A program made the translations under genes and the position numbers. From Nitrososphaerota archaeon (lineage in GTDB: Archaea > Thermoproteota > Nitrososphaeria > Conexivisphaerales > Conexivisphaeraceae), in contig WYEM01000052.1 of assembly GCA_009903775.1 (NCBI GenBank), positions 1-35,058 on the forward strand: 35,058 nt of DNA. The letters are read 5' to 3'. The notes below the pieces were generated by a model. The model searched no databases. It was given only the letters and a program-made list of their open reading frames with translations, and was not told the DNA's origin. Below are positions 24,434-32,076 of the stretch, one piece after another (positions within the stretch are counted from its first letter, which is position 1; the number at the start of each line of letters is the position of its first letter).

Positions 24434-24467
24434 AGTATTTATACCATATGGATGGATAGTCCATCCA
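24434..24467. promoter_or_regulatory. Bidirectional TATA box and 19-bp palindrome at the ABC receptor gene
   Basis: GTATTTATACC serves as a TATA box for the plus gene (25-33 bp to 24468) and, read backwards, for the minus gene (to 24413). TGGATGGA-TAG-TCCATCCA (24449-24467) is a perfect 8-bp inverted repeat ending at the base before the ATG at 24468, an operator-like location. Confidence 0.6.
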
Positions 24468-25775
24468 ATGAGAAGGAAGGCATCGTCATCGGTCGCGGTC
24501 TCGCTGATAGTAGTCGCCGTGGTCGTGGCAATATCCGCGGCGTACATAGGGCATCAGTTGAGCGCCTACTCCGCCCAGGTCTCGGAGCTCTACTCAGCGG
24601 TCAGCTCGCTCAACAGGACGGTGGCGTCCCAGGCCTCCGCCATAAGCTCGATCGCGTCGCAGCAGCAGTCCATCCAGTCGCAGCTGAGCTCGCTCAACAG
24701 GACGGTGGCGTCCCAGGCCTCCGCCATAAGCTCGATCGCGTCGCAGCAGCAGTCCATCCAGTCGCAGCTGAGCTCGCTGGAGAGCTCCATGAGGTTCCCC
24801 GCCTCCGCGGTCGACGCCACGGGCCAGCAGATAGTGGTATACTCGGAGCCCACTAGGATAGTGTCGCTGATGCCGAGCGACACAGCCATCCTCTTCGCGG
24901 TCGGCGCCGGCCCGCAGGTCGTGGGGGTCGACAAGTACTCGAGCTGGCCCCCCTGCCTGTCGGCGCTCGAGGCGAACGGGACCGTGAAGGACATCGGGAG
25001 CGGCTGGTACCCGAACCCGGAGGTGATACTCTCCGCGAGGCCCGACATGGTCTTCGGCGTGTCCAGCGTCCCGAGCAACCACGCGCTCAAGCAGCAGTTC
25101 GCCGCCTACGGCATCCCCGTGGTCCTCCTCCCCGATAACACGATAGAGGACGTCCTGCAGAGCATCTACACAGTCGGGAGGCTCACGGGCCACACCGGGA
25201 CGGCGCAGCTGCTGGCCGAGAACGTGACCGCCGAGCTCTCGTACGCGGAGGGCAGCACTATTGGGCTCAACAGGACGTCCGCCGCGCTCATAGTGTGGCC
25301 CTCGCCGATCTGGGTGGCCGGCAACGGCACCTGGGAGGACCAAATGATCACAGCCGCCGGCGGGTCCAACGTCTTCTCGAAAGTCAGCGGGTGGGGGCCG
25401 GTCGATCCCGAGGCGCTGCTGGCTGCCAGGCCCCAGGTGATAATATACGCCGCGGGGCACGGCCAGCTCAACTACACCGAGTTCATGTCCACGCTGTACC
25501 AGAAGCTGGGGCCGGCCGCCGACAGCGTCCCGGCCATAGCGAGCGGCCGCGTCTACGCGGTCACCGGGGAGTACAACGACTGGCTCACGGAGCCGGGGCC
25601 CTTCGTCGGATACGGCACGATACTGCTCTCGGTCCTCCTCCACCCCGAGGCCTACGGCATGAACTACACGTCCATACCCCACGTGGTCTCCCCCGGCACG
25701 CTCAGGCTGCCGGTCCCCGCGTCGGTACCCGTAATAAGCACCCCGCGGTGCGCGTCGGCCGTGAGCTCCCCATGA
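24468..25775 (+). CDS. BtuF/FecB-type ABC receptor with coiled-coil stalk
   Basis: Extracytoplasmic receptor for a metal chelate, probably cobamide, haem or siderophore. Residues 8-28 form an N-terminal TM anchor (VAVSLIVVAVVVAISAAYIG). Residues 35-105 are a Ser/Gln/Ala-rich coiled-coil stalk containing two identical 28-residue repeats (SSLNRTVASQASAISSIASQ...), i.e. four heptads each. The type III receptor domain follows: RIVSLMPSDTAILFAVGAGPQVVGVD, NPEVILSARPDMVFG, WVAGNGTWEDQMITAAGGSNVF, DPEALLAARPQVIIYA. The stop overlaps the permease start (ATGA). Because a molybdoenzyme follows the operon, a MolA-like molybdate/tungstate receptor is a second possibility. Confidence 0.88.
   Translation: MRRKASSSVAVSLIVVAVVVAISAAYIGHQLSAYSAQVSELYSAVSSLNRTVASQASAISSIASQQQSIQSQLSSLNRTVASQASAISSIASQQQSIQSQLSSLESSMRFPASAVDATGQQIVVYSEPTRIVSLMPSDTAILFAVGAGPQVVGVDKYSSWPPCLSALEANGTVKDIGSGWYPNPEVILSARPDMVFGVSSVPSNHALKQQFAAYGIPVVLLPDNTIEDVLQSIYTVGRLTGHTGTAQLLAENVTAELSYAEGSTIGLNRTSAALIVWPSPIWVAGNGTWEDQMITAAGGSNVFSKVSGWGPVDPEALLAARPQVIIYAAGHGQLNYTEFMSTLYQKLGPAADSVPAIASGRVYAVTGEYNDWLTEPGPFVGYGTILLSVLLHPEAYGMNYTSIPHVVSPGTLRLPVPASVPVISTPRCASAVSSP
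24603..24770 (+). repeat. Two perfect 84-bp tandem repeats
   Basis: AGCTCGCTCAACAGGACGG... at 24603-24686 is repeated without a change at 24687-24770, and a third copy begins (AGCTCGCT) then diverges. The unit is 28 codons, so copy number can change without breaking frame. Confidence 0.95.
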
Positions 25776-26704
25776 GGGGCGGCCTCCTCCATCTCCTCCT
25801 CCCGGTCTTCTTCGCGCTATCCCTGTTCCTCGGGCCCTACGGGCTCATCAACCCGTTCTCCCACGGCCTGGGGGCGTTCGTCCTCGAGCTCAGGCTCCTC
25901 AGGGCCCTCGCAGCCTCGCTCGTCGGGCTCGCCCTCGCCGCCTCCGGCTCCGGGCTGCAGGCGCTCCTCAAGAACCCCCTCGCTGATCCCTACATACTCG
26001 GCGTCTCGTCGGGCGCGGCCCTCGGGGTGCTGGCGACGATCGCCGCCGGCTTCATCTGGCCGCTCGCGGTGTCTCTCTCGGCCCTCCTGGGGGGGCTCGC
26101 GGCCCTCGCTCTCGTCATGGCCGTCTCGTCCGCGCTCGGCCTGACGAGGACCTCCATGGTGCTCGCCGGCGTCGCCCTCTCCTACGCCCTGAGCTCCATC
26201 GACATGATCATCATGATGGACCTGGGGCCCGCGGTCCAGGGATCCCTCGCGTGGCTGTTCGGGACGGTCGCCTACGCGCTCTGGGGCGAGCTGGCCTACG
26301 CGGCGCCGCTGATGGCCGCGGGCGCGGCATGGATATTCCTGAGGGCGGGCCACCTGGAGTCGCTGATGCTGGGGGACGACGTGGCGGAGTCCATGGGCGT
26401 GAGGGCGCGCAGGCTGAGGGCCGAGGTGGCGGTGGCCTCGGCCCTCTCGACGTCCGCGGCGGTCGCGGTGGCCGGCCCCGTGGGCTTCGTCGGGCTCGTG
26501 GCCCCGTGGATCGCCAGGCTGGGATCCGGGGGGGCATTCCGCAGGATCTACCCGCTCTCCCTGTCGCTCGGCGCCTCGCTCACGGTGGCCGCGGACCTGG
26601 CCTCGAGGTTCGTGGAGCCCGGGGGCATGGCGCCCCTGACCTCGATAACGGCCCTCATGGGGGCCCCAGTGCTCGTCTACCTGCTGGCGAGGTGGCGGGG
26701 TTGA
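25772..26704 (+). CDS. FecCD/BtuC-type ABC permease
   Basis: 310-aa membrane subunit with about nine or ten TMs. Family blocks: LRLLRALAASLVGLALAASGSGLQALLKNPLADPYILGVSSGAALG, LAGVALSYALSS, WLFGTV, and the coupling region GVRARRLRAEV followed by AGPVGFVGLVAPWIARL. The start is ATG at 25772, overlapping the receptor stop; the long upstream extension in the track is the receptor's shadow frame. Together with its neighbours it forms one importer operon. Confidence 0.93.
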   Translation: MRGGLLHLLLPVFFALSLFLGPYGLINPFSHGLGAFVLELRLLRALAASLVGLALAASGSGLQALLKNPLADPYILGVSSGAALGVLATIAAGFIWPLAVSLSALLGGLAALALVMAVSSALGLTRTSMVLAGVALSYALSSIDMIIMMDLGPAVQGSLAWLFGTVAYALWGELAYAAPLMAAGAAWIFLRAGHLESLMLGDDVAESMGVRARRLRAEVAVASALSTSAAVAVAGPVGFVGLVAPWIARLGSGGAFRRIYPLSLSLGASLTVAADLASRFVEPGGMAPLTSITALMGAPVLVYLLARWRG

Positions 26705-27528
26705 ACCCTGTGCTGGAGGCCGACTCGCTATCCCTCGCCTACGGCGGCCGCGTCGTGCTGGAGGGGCTGAGCTTCGAGGCGTACCCGGGCGAGGTCCTCG
26801 CGGTGGTGGGGCCCAACGGGGCCGGGAAGACTACGCTGCTCAGGGCCCTCTCGGGCTCGCTGGAGGTGGCCGGCGGCGCCCTGAGCTGCTGCGGATTCTC
26901 CGCGGCGGCCGGCGAGCGCCTGGGCGCTGGCGACCGCATCTCCTACGCGCCCGCGTACCCGGACGTCGATCCCTGGATCTCCGCGCTCGACCTGGTGCTC
27001 TCCTACAGGATGGGGCCCCGCAGGCCCTGGGCGAGGCCGTCCCGCGAGGACGTGGGCGCGGCCCTGGAGTCGCTCCGGCGCCTGGGCGCGGCGGCGCTCG
27101 GCCCCCGGAGGACGTCCGAGATGAGCACCGGCGAGCTCAAGATGGTGATGCTGGCCGCGGCGCTCTCCAGGCGCTCCGACGTGCTGCTGCTGGACGAGCC
27201 GCTCGCCTACCTGGACCTGAGGAACCAGTCGATCGCCATGTCCGCGCTGAGGGCCGAGGCCCGCAGGGGCGCGCTCGTGCTCGTGGCCTCGCACGAGCTG
27301 CACCTGCTGAGGCTCTACGCCGACAGGGTCCTGGTGCTCTCGGGCGGGAGGGCGGTCGCGATGGGGCGCGTGGACTCCGTGCTCAGCGAGGACCTGCTGG
27401 AGAGGGCCTACGGCGTGCCCCTCAGGGAGGAGCGCGCCCTGGTCCCGTCGATCCATCGAGCGGGCGGCGCGCGGGAGCGGCGTAGTTACTGTAATTATTT
27501 CCGTTGCGGGGCCCCCGGGCGATATTAA
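26701..27528 (+). CDS. BtuD/FecE-type ABC ATPase
   Basis: Importer ATPase of about 275 aa. Walker A GPNGAGKTT, signature STGELKMVMLAAAL (SSG.. variant of LSGGQ), Walker B DVLLLDEPLAYLDL and H-loop ASHELHLLRLY are intact. The start is TTG at 26701, overlapping the permease stop as TTGA; a GTG at 26710 is the alternative. The domain ends near LREERALVP. The final ~25 residues (ERRSYCNYFRCGAPGRY) are read through the promoter of the next gene and are probably not conserved. Confidence 0.9.
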   Translation: MNPVLEADSLSLAYGGRVVLEGLSFEAYPGEVLAVVGPNGAGKTTLLRALSGSLEVAGGALSCCGFSAAAGERLGAGDRISYAPAYPDVDPWISALDLVLSYRMGPRRPWARPSREDVGAALESLRRLGAAALGPRRTSEMSTGELKMVMLAAALSRRSDVLLLDEPLAYLDLRNQSIAMSALRAEARRGALVLVASHELHLLRLYADRVLVLSGGRAVAMGRVDSVLSEDLLERAYGVPLREERALVPSIHRAGGARERRSYCNYFRCGAPGRY

Positions 27529-27535
27529 TATAAGG
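27521..27535 (+). promoter_or_regulatory. TATA box of the transhydroxylase-like operon
   Basis: GATATTAATATAAGG lies 22-36 bp before the ATG at 27557. It also contains the stop codon of the ABC ATPase. Confidence 0.6.
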
Positions 27536-27556
27536 TGGGCAAGAAGCCATGCGAGG

Positions 27557-30202
27557 ATGGATCACGAGCCTGAGACCGGCTTCGGCTGGGAGCTCGAGGA
27601 CGGCACCCACGTCTACACGAACAGCACGCTGGAGGGCCCCGTCCTGGTGTACGTCAAGGGCGGGAAGATCGTCAGGATCGAGCCGCTGAAGCTCTCGCCC
27701 GAGGATCCCGAGTCCTGGACGATCGAGGCCCGCGGGCGCAGGTTCTCTCCCCCCAGGAAGGCGCTCGTCCCCTCCTACATACTGGCCGAGAGGGCGAAGG
27801 TGTACTCCCCCAAGCGCGTCCTCTACCCGATGAAGCGCGTGGACTTCGATCCGAACAAGAAGGACAGGAAGGCCGAGAACAGGGGCAAGTCGGGCTACGA
27901 GAGGATAAGCTGGGAGGAGGCGCTCGACATACTCGAGCAGGAGATAACCAGGGTGCACAAGACTTACGGCCCCGGCGCCATCGGCACGACCTCCTCCTCC
28001 CATCACTCCTGGGGCATCATAGGGTACAGGCTGAGCGCCTACCTGAGGTTCATAGATATACTGGGCGTGACCTACGCTGATCACAACCCGGACAGCTGGG
28101 AGGGCGCGCTCTGGGGCGCCGTCCACATGTACGGCTTCAACTGGGGCGTCGGAGTGCCGGAGCAGAACGACCTCCTGACGGACGCCCTCCAGAACACCGA
28201 GATGATAGTGCTCTGGTCGGCAGACCCGGAGACCACCCTGGGCACGTACGCGGGCTACGAGAGCAACCCGTGGCGCCAGTGGCTCAAGGAGCTGGGCGTC
28301 AAGTTCGTGATAATAGATCCCTTCTACAACTATACGGCGGTCAACTTCGCTGACAAGTGGATAGCCCCGAGGCCGGGCACCGACACGGCGCTCGCCGCGG
28401 CCATAGCCTACGTCTGGATAAGCGAGGGGACGTACGACAAGGAATACGTGGAGAAGAGGACGATCGGCTTCGAGAAGTTCAGGGACTACATAATGGGCAG
28501 GGAGGACGGGGTCCCGAAGACCCCGGAGTGGGCCGAGAGGATAACCGGCGTGCCGGCCCGCGAGATAAGGGCGCTCGCCAGGGAGTGGGCCAGGAAGAGG
28601 ACGATGCTCGGCTTCGGCAGCAGGCCCGGCATGGGCGGCGCCGGCCGCGCCGCCTACGGCCACGAGTGGGCCAGGTACATGGTGGCGCTCCAGGCTATGC
28701 AGGGCGCCGGGAAGCCCGGCGTCAACTGGTGGTCCACGAGCACCGGGTCCCCCACCACGCCCAACGTGCCGGAGGACTCCAACCCATACGGCTTCTTCTT
28801 CCCGGGCTACGGCGACGGCGGGATATCGGGCGACACGGGGTACACCGGCGCGGCCAGGATCCTGCCGCGCGGCTTCGTCAGGATCCCGGTGACCGACAGG
28901 ATCAACCAGCCCGGCGGGCAGCACGTGCTCAGGCTCTTACTCCCCGAGGCCATAATGAGCCCCCCAGTGGAGTGGAGGGGCAAGGGCTTCAACACGATAT
29001 CCATAGAGGCGCAGTTCAAGAAGTACAAGTACCCGGAGGACGGCTACTCCGAGATAAGGATGTTCTGGCGCTACGGCGCCGCCTACATAGGCACCATGAC
29101 CAACACCAACAGGTGGGTCAGGATGTACAGGAGCCCCAAGCTGGAGTTCGTCGTGAACCAGAACCCGTGGTTCGAGGGGGAGGCCAAGTTCGCCGACCTC
29201 ATACTCCCGGCGGCGACCAGCTTCGAGCGCTGGGACATAGGCGAGTTCTCCAACATATCGGGCCAGTCGCTCGAGAGCGTGCAGTTCGTCAACCACAGGA
29301 TAATAGCGCTGAGCATGAAGGCGATAGAGCCGCTCGGGGAGTCCAAGAGCGACTACGACATATTCGCCATGGTCGCGAAGAGGCTGGGCTTCTACGAGAA
29401 GTACACCGAGGGAGGGATGACGCAGCTGGACTGGGTGAGGAGGTTCTTCGAGAGGAGCGACCTGCCCAAGTACATCTCGTGGGAGGAGTTCAAGAGGCGC
29501 GGCTACTTCGTGGTCCCGGTCAAGAAGCGCCCCGTGACCCCGGCGCTCAGGTGGTTCTACGAGGGGAGGAGGAGGGACACCATAGGGGCCGGGCCGGCCG
29601 GGGGCGGCGTGATGGGGATGCCGGACGGCACGGGCCTCGGCACCCAGAGCGGCAAGATAGAGTTCGAGTCGAACAGCCTGAAGAGGTTCGACCCGAACGA
29701 CCCCGAGAGGCCGCCGGTCCCGCACTACATACCCTCGTGGGAGGGGCCCGACACGCCGCTCGCGAAGAAGTACCCGCTCCAGCTGATGACGCCCCACGCG
29801 AGGTACAGCTTCCACACGCAGCACGACGCCAAGGAGACCTGGATCGATGAGATACCGGAGCACAGGAGGAGGGGGCCGGACGGCTACTTCTACAGGGTGA
29901 TGAGGATAAACCCGGCCGACGCCGCGCCGAGGGGGATAAGGGACGGGGACCTCGTGAAGGTGTACAACGACAGGGGGGCCGTGATCTGCATAGCGGAGGT
30001 GACGGAGAGGATAAGGCCCGGCGTCGTGCACTGCTATCAGGCATCCGCCGCCTACGATCCGATAGGCGAGCCGGGGGAGTCCCCCGACAGGGGCGGGTCC
30101 GTGAACCTGCTCACGCCGCACAGGTTCCTCTCGAAGAACGCGAACGGGATGGCGCCGAGCAGCGCCCTCGTCGAGGTCGAGAGGTGGGAGGGATCCCGAT
30201 GA
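27557..30202 (+). CDS. athL: Molybdopterin catalytic subunit, pyrogallol-phloroglucinol transhydroxylase (AthL) family
   Basis: 881-aa bis-MGD enzyme subunit of the DMSO reductase superfamily that lacks the N-terminal Fe-S cysteines. Transhydroxylase moves a hydroxyl between tetrahydroxybenzene and pyrogallol, giving phloroglucinol, without net redox change. Known active-site residues of the Pelobacter enzyme are His144, Asp174 and the Mo ligand Ser175; here His149 (TSSSHHSWG) and Asp179-Ser180 (HNPDSWEGALWG) show the same spacing of 30. Other blocks: VLWSADPETTLGTYAG, FVIIDPFYNYTA and KFADLILPAATSFERWD. Length matches the ~875-aa AthL. The stop overlaps the Fe-S subunit start. Resorcinol hydroxylase large subunit is the main alternative. 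No Tat signal, so cytoplasmic. Confidence 0.72.
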   Translation: MDHEPETGFGWELEDGTHVYTNSTLEGPVLVYVKGGKIVRIEPLKLSPEDPESWTIEARGRRFSPPRKALVPSYILAERAKVYSPKRVLYPMKRVDFDPNKKDRKAENRGKSGYERISWEEALDILEQEITRVHKTYGPGAIGTTSSSHHSWGIIGYRLSAYLRFIDILGVTYADHNPDSWEGALWGAVHMYGFNWGVGVPEQNDLLTDALQNTEMIVLWSADPETTLGTYAGYESNPWRQWLKELGVKFVIIDPFYNYTAVNFADKWIAPRPGTDTALAAAIAYVWISEGTYDKEYVEKRTIGFEKFRDYIMGREDGVPKTPEWAERITGVPAREIRALAREWARKRTMLGFGSRPGMGGAGRAAYGHEWARYMVALQAMQGAGKPGVNWWSTSTGSPTTPNVPEDSNPYGFFFPGYGDGGISGDTGYTGAARILPRGFVRIPVTDRINQPGGQHVLRLLLPEAIMSPPVEWRGKGFNTISIEAQFKKYKYPEDGYSEIRMFWRYGAAYIGTMTNTNRWVRMYRSPKLEFVVNQNPWFEGEAKFADLILPAATSFERWDIGEFSNISGQSLESVQFVNHRIIALSMKAIEPLGESKSDYDIFAMVAKRLGFYEKYTEGGMTQLDWVRRFFERSDLPKYISWEEFKRRGYFVVPVKKRPVTPALRWFYEGRRRDTIGAGPAGGGVMGMPDGTGLGTQSGKIEFESNSLKRFDPNDPERPPVPHYIPSWEGPDTPLAKKYPLQLMTPHARYSFHTQHDAKETWIDEIPEHRRRGPDGYFYRVMRINPADAAPRGIRDGDLVKVYNDRGAVICIAEVTERIRPGVVHCYQASAAYDPIGEPGESPDRGGSVNLLTPHRFLSKNANGMAPSSALVEVERWEGSR

Positions 30203-31125
30203 CCCGCTACGGGATGTTAATAGACGTGGCGAAGTGCAACGCCTGCTACAACTGCGTCTCAGCCTGCAAGGACGAGTTCTGGGACAACGATTATCCCCCG
30301 TACTCCAGGGCTCAGCCGAAGTTCGGCCAGAACTGGGTGAGGGTCGACAGGAGGGAGAGGGGGCACTTCCCCTACATAACCGTCGCCTACATGCCGGTCA
30401 TGTGCCAGATGTGCAGGGACCCGCCCTGCCTCAAGGCGGCCAGGGACGGCGCGGTCTACGTGAGGGAGGACGGCATAGTGATGATAGATCCCGAGAAGTC
30501 GAGGGGGCAGAGGCAGATAGTGGACGCTTGCCCCTACGGGGTCATATACTGGAACGAGGAGCTCCAGATACCCCAGAAGTGCACGTTCTGCGCCCACCTG
30601 CTGGACCAGGGGCGGAAGCAGCCCAGGTGCGTCGACGCCTGCCCCACCGGCGCTATGGTCTTCGGGGACCTCGACGACCCGGACAGCGAGCTGAGCAGGA
30701 TGATCAGGTCCCTCTCCTCGGGCCAGCCCTACCGCGGCGAGGAAACGAAGGTCCTCTACTCGGGGAAGCCCGAGGCTTACGAGCCGAAGCCGGGGGTGGG
30801 GCCCAGCGTCCTCTACCTCAACCTGCACAGGATGACGAAGCTCTTCATAGCCGGGAGCGTGGTCCTGAGGGAGAGCGACGACCTCGTGGAGGGGGCATCC
30901 GTGAGGCTCGAGGCGGGCGGCAGGGAGATCGCGGCGACGACCACCGACGCGTTCGGCCAGTTCCACTTCGATGGCCTCGAGCCGGGGAAGTACACCGTGA
31001 GGGTGGAGTACCCCGGCCACAGGCAGCTGTCGGTCGACGTGGAGGCGCGGGAGAGCACCTACCTGGGCTACCTCTTCCTCGAGAAGCGAGGGGCTCCCGC
31101 GACCCAGCAACGCTTAATTCAGTAG
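30199..31125 (+). CDS. bthL: Fe-S subunit with transthyretin-like domain (BthL family)
   Basis: 308-aa electron-transfer partner of the preceding subunit. Residues 1-190 hold clusters of cysteines in ferredoxin style: CNACYNCVSACKDEF, CQMCRDPPCLKA, VDACPYGVIYW, CTFCAHLL and CVDACPTGAM, enough for three [4Fe-4S]. Residues 215-300 form a Cna-B/transthyretin-like sandwich (VVLRESDDLVEGASVRLEAGG, ATTTDAFGQFHFDGLEPGKYTVRVEYPGH). That combination of polyferredoxin and prealbumin-like domain is diagnostic of transhydroxylase beta and its close relatives, and separates it from DmsB/NrfC-type subunits. I use the ATG at 30199, which overlaps the previous stop (ATGA) after GGGAGG, not the track's start at 30184. 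Confidence 0.75.
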   Translation: MTRYGMLIDVAKCNACYNCVSACKDEFWDNDYPPYSRAQPKFGQNWVRVDRRERGHFPYITVAYMPVMCQMCRDPPCLKAARDGAVYVREDGIVMIDPEKSRGQRQIVDACPYGVIYWNEELQIPQKCTFCAHLLDQGRKQPRCVDACPTGAMVFGDLDDPDSELSRMIRSLSSGQPYRGEETKVLYSGKPEAYEPKPGVGPSVLYLNLHRMTKLFIAGSVVLRESDDLVEGASVRLEAGGREIAATTTDAFGQFHFDGLEPGKYTVRVEYPGHRQLSVDVEARESTYLGYLFLEKRGAPATQQRLIQ

Positions 31126-31143
31126 CCATGGAGATCCGCCGTG

Positions 31144-32076
31144 ATGTCGCAGGCCTTCACGCGGATAATCTATGAGAAGCGGGACGGCGTGGCGTGGATC
31201 ACCCTGAACAATCCCGAGAGGTACAACGCGCTCGAGAAGGAAATGCGCGCTGAGCTCAGGGAGGCGCTGGAGGACGCCCGGAGGGACGACTCCATAAGGG
31301 CGGTCGTGATAAGGGGCTCCGGGAAGGCCTTCAGCGCGGGCGGCGACATAAGGGCCATGCTCGAGTGGACGCCCACGGTGGCCATGAGGGAGTTGAAGGA
31401 GCTGGGCACGGCATTCGTTATAGAGCGGATCATAAGGGAGATGCCCAAGCCGGTGATCGCGATGGTCCACGGCTACTGCCTGGGCGGGGGCTTCGAGCTG
31501 GCCATGTCGTGCGACATCGTGGTGGCGTCTGAGGACGCGAGGTTCGGCAGCCCCGAGATCAACATAGGACTGATACCCGGCAGCGGCGGGACCCAGATGC
31601 TGCCGAGGCACGTGGGGGAGAAGAAGGCGAAGGAGCTGATATTCACGGGCGATCAGATAACGGCGCGCGAGGCGGCCGAGCTGGGGCTCGTGAACAGGGT
31701 CGTGCCGCCCGACAAGCTCGAGGAGGCGGTCGAGGAGATCCTGGAGAAGCTGAAGTCGAAGAGCCCCGTCGCCCTCGCCGCCGCGAAGGAGGCGATAAAT
31801 GCCTCCCTGGAGCTCGGCCTGACCCACGGCATCATGTACGAGGCGCAGGTCTTCTCGAGGCTGTTCTCCACGAAGGACCAGAAGGAGGGCGCGAGGGCCT
31901 TCCTGGAGAAGCGGAGGCCCCAGTGGACGGGGGAGCGAGCGCCCCCGGCGGGCCCGCGGGCCGGCGGCCGCTCCCCTGACGCTCCCCTGAAAGAATATTC
32001 TTTTATTACCATAGAGAATATGCTTTTAGGCATCCCTGGGGCAAGGCTTATATGGAGTACAACCTACTGGCCCCCG
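31144..32076 (+). CDS. Enoyl-CoA hydratase/isomerase (crotonase family), no stop before the cyclase gene
   Basis: About 265 residues of a complete crotonase-fold protein. Oxyanion-hole segments SAGGDIRAM and HGYCLGGGFELAMSCDIVVAS are intact. GSPEINIGLIPGSGGTQMLPR has Glu in the first catalytic position (PEINIGL) and Gly-Ser-Gly-Gly where the second Glu can vary. The C-terminal helix ends FSTKDQKEGARAFLEKRRPQW, where homologues stop. Here the frame stays open for ~45 codons into the cyclase; TGA codons occur only in the other two frames, at 31977 and 31988. A G5 run at 31929-31933 could hide an indel. GCTTAATTC lies 24-32 bp before the ATG. Likely hydrates or isomerises a CoA intermediate of the pathway. 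Confidence 0.8.
31990..32028 (+). promoter_or_regulatory. Palindrome and 23-bp-spaced direct repeat upstream of the cyclase gene
   Basis: AAAGAATATTCTTT (31990-32003) is a perfect palindrome. AGAATATTCTTTTA (31992) recurs as AGAATATGCTTTTA (32015), 13 of 14 bases alike and 23 bp apart. They lie just upstream of the TATA box, where an activator could bind on one face of the helix. Confidence 0.5.
32045..32055 (+). promoter_or_regulatory. TATA box of the cyclase gene
   Basis: GGCTTATATGG lies 22-32 bp before the ATG at 32077. It supports an independent cyclase gene inside the 613-aa ORF. Confidence 0.6.

Noticed and set aside
27422-30121. Long minus-strand ORFs (500 and 394 aa) opposite the large molybdopterin subunit
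   Set aside because: Low-complexity shadow frames of a gene with conserved motifs on the plus strand.
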